From: an uncultured Chloroflexota bacterium
GTDB lineage: Bacteria; Chloroflexota; Anaerolineae; Anaerolineales; Anaerolineaceae
Assembly (NCBI GenBank): GCA_902795255.1
Contig: CADBKS010000003.1
Span: 1-64,000, forward strand
Reading direction: 5' to 3'
DNA length: 64,000 nucleotides
This document shows, one piece after another, positions 63,112 through 64,000 of the stretch. Position 1 is the stretch's first letter; every line of letters starts with the position of its first letter. The notes under the pieces were generated by a model. That model worked only from the letters and a program-made list of their open reading frames with translations. It was not told the origin of the DNA and did not search any database. Made by a program: the position numbers and the translations under genes.

Positions 63112-63761
63112 TCAATGGTCATTGGTTGTTAGTTCAAATATGTGTCGCTTCGCGACGTTTAATAGAACGCTCCGCGACATCGGGGCCGGCCTGCCGTACC
63201 GCAGGGGCCGGTTACCCGGCGACACCGAAGGTGTCAGAGGGAACCGTTCCCCGAAGGTACGTCCGTACACGTGCGCTCCGCGTCCCGCTGAGGGGGCGTC
63301 CCCGCTTTTCCGGCGTGCTTGTTGACAATGGTGCCGAAGGGGACGGGTTCTCCGGCTCAGGTCTGAGCCTCCGGAAACCGGCCCCTCCGGCACCGCCGCC
63401 ATCATGGGTGCACTCACCGGGGACGGTTGCTCGTTGACACCGAAGGTGTCAACGGGAACCGTCCCCGCCCCACACTTGTGCGTATCACCCCCATCCCAAA
63501 TCCTCGCGAAGCGACACCATTTCTATTCACTTTTCACTAAGTGCAGCACACGCGCTTATCACAAAAGTGCCTTCGGGAGCGGTTCCTTACGGCACAAGTG
63601 CCTTCAGGAAACCGGCCCCTGCGGTACCGGCGCCCATCCAAAATCCGTCGCGAAGCGACACCTGTTTCCAACCAATGACCAATGACCAATGACCAATGAC
63701 CAATAACTGCCGTATTCCGCGACACCCAATTCAACTGGCTGCTGGCAGCTGGCAACTGCAC
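63101..63761. repeat. Composite repeat island 3
   Basis: The outer parts are heptamers: TTAGTCA twice and three variants at 63101-63135; CCAATGA four times and CCAATAA at 63672-63706; then ACTGGCT, GCTGGCA, GCTGGCA, ACTGCAC at 63734-63761. Inside them are inverted copies of a palindrome (GTGTCGCTTCGCGACG 63142-63157; CGTCGCGAAGCGACAC 63646-63661), a further copy at 63504-63518, and REP-like hairpins (63180-63253, 63330-63395, 63419-63466, 63563-63635). It fills the gap with no gene in it. Confidence 0.8.
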
Positions 63762-63784
63762 GAAGTGTGTTATCATTAACACCG

Positions 63785-64000
63785 ATGAAAAAAACACCGA
63801 TGGAAAACGACGTTCTGCTCTCACTTATCCTCCCCGCCTATAACGAGGAAAAACGGCTCCCCGAATGTCTGGAGAAAGCCGCTGCCTTTGTTGCCTCCCA
63901 CAGCGAACCCATCGAGGTCATCCTGGTGGAGAACGGCAGCAGCGACCGCACCCTGGAGATCGGCCGCGAATTTGCCGCCACCCATCCCTGGCTCCGCGTC
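63785..64000 (+). CDS. Family 2 glycosyltransferase, N-terminal part
   Basis: 72 codons are visible before the window ends. The protein starts MKKTPMENDVLLSLILPAYNEEKRLPEC: the LPAYNE strand and the VENGSSDRT motif (about residue 48) are the nucleotide-sugar-binding elements of GT2 enzymes of the dolichol-phosphate mannose synthase type. A second start at 63800 is possible. It lies just after the repeat island, which leaves little room for a promoter (TTATCATT near 63772). Confidence 0.85.
   Translation, partial: MKKTPMENDVLLSLILPAYNEEKRLPECLEKAAAFVASHSEPIEVILVENGSSDRTLEIGREFAATHPWLRV

Noticed and set aside
63672..63706. Possible CRISPR-like repeat array
   Set aside because: Units are 7 bp without spacers and no cas gene is near.

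Overview
The window looks like a chromosome segment of a GC-rich (mid-50s percent GC by eye) Gram-positive anaerobe, most likely a gut or rumen member of Clostridia (Bacillota). The reasons are strong AGGAGG-type ribosome sites, TTGACA/TATAAT promoters, a type III glutamine synthetase beside a short type I enzyme, ANTAR-type antitermination, an RsbU/RsbW partner-switch module, AIM24 and YesL proteins, and carbohydrate ABC transporters with an AraC regulator. I cannot name a genus from sequence alone.

Layout. 1-5 kb: end of an unseen gene, two metallo-beta-lactamase-fold hydrolases, a secreted papain-like protease and a DUF1232 membrane protein. 5-14 kb: a YgfM/XdhD-type molybdenum hydroxylase pair, a flavodoxin-like iron-sulfur flavoprotein, an aminotransferase and a coupled pair of M16 proteases (one active, one without the zinc site). 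14-28 kb: a nitrogen/glutamine block: glmS, gltB, an ANTAR regulator, glnA, then divergently glnN-asnB-pyrG. The glnN leader carries an ANTAR double hairpin overlapping a terminator, plus a second terminator whose arms reappear in the gltB leader. 28-32 kb: an ABCG-like exporter pair and a secreted protein. 32-35 kb: an AT-rich IS110-like element that truncates a Nudix gene, with an unusual 97-residue partner gene, next to tRNA-Arg(CCU). 35-38 kb: an RsbV-RsbW-RsbU-like module whose RsbV has lost its middle. 38-48 kb: housekeeping and hypothetical genes (trxB, rnhB, phosphoesterase, AIM24, GTPase, phosphohexomutase, Nudix, acetyltransferase). 48-58 kb: a sugar ABC transporter (ATPase divergent, then binding protein and two permeases), an AraC regulator, a GH36 alpha-galactosidase and a YesL pair. 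58-64 kb: a hybrid histidine kinase, a large unknown protein, a DMT-family permease and the start of a family 2 glycosyltransferase.

The intergenic DNA is as interesting as the genes. Several gaps hold tandem arrays of 7-bp units. Three of them are composite islands in which heptamer arrays flank a GCGAAGCG-type palindrome and REP-like hairpins with a GGGGAC-GGTTC core. Two copies share identical flanks and differ in length by exactly two heptamers, and one palindrome shows compensatory base changes. A separate structured element occurs near 0.1 kb and, inverted, near 60.3 kb. The best candidates for new biology are these repeat islands, the two-terminator glnN leader, and the IS110-like element with its partner gene.
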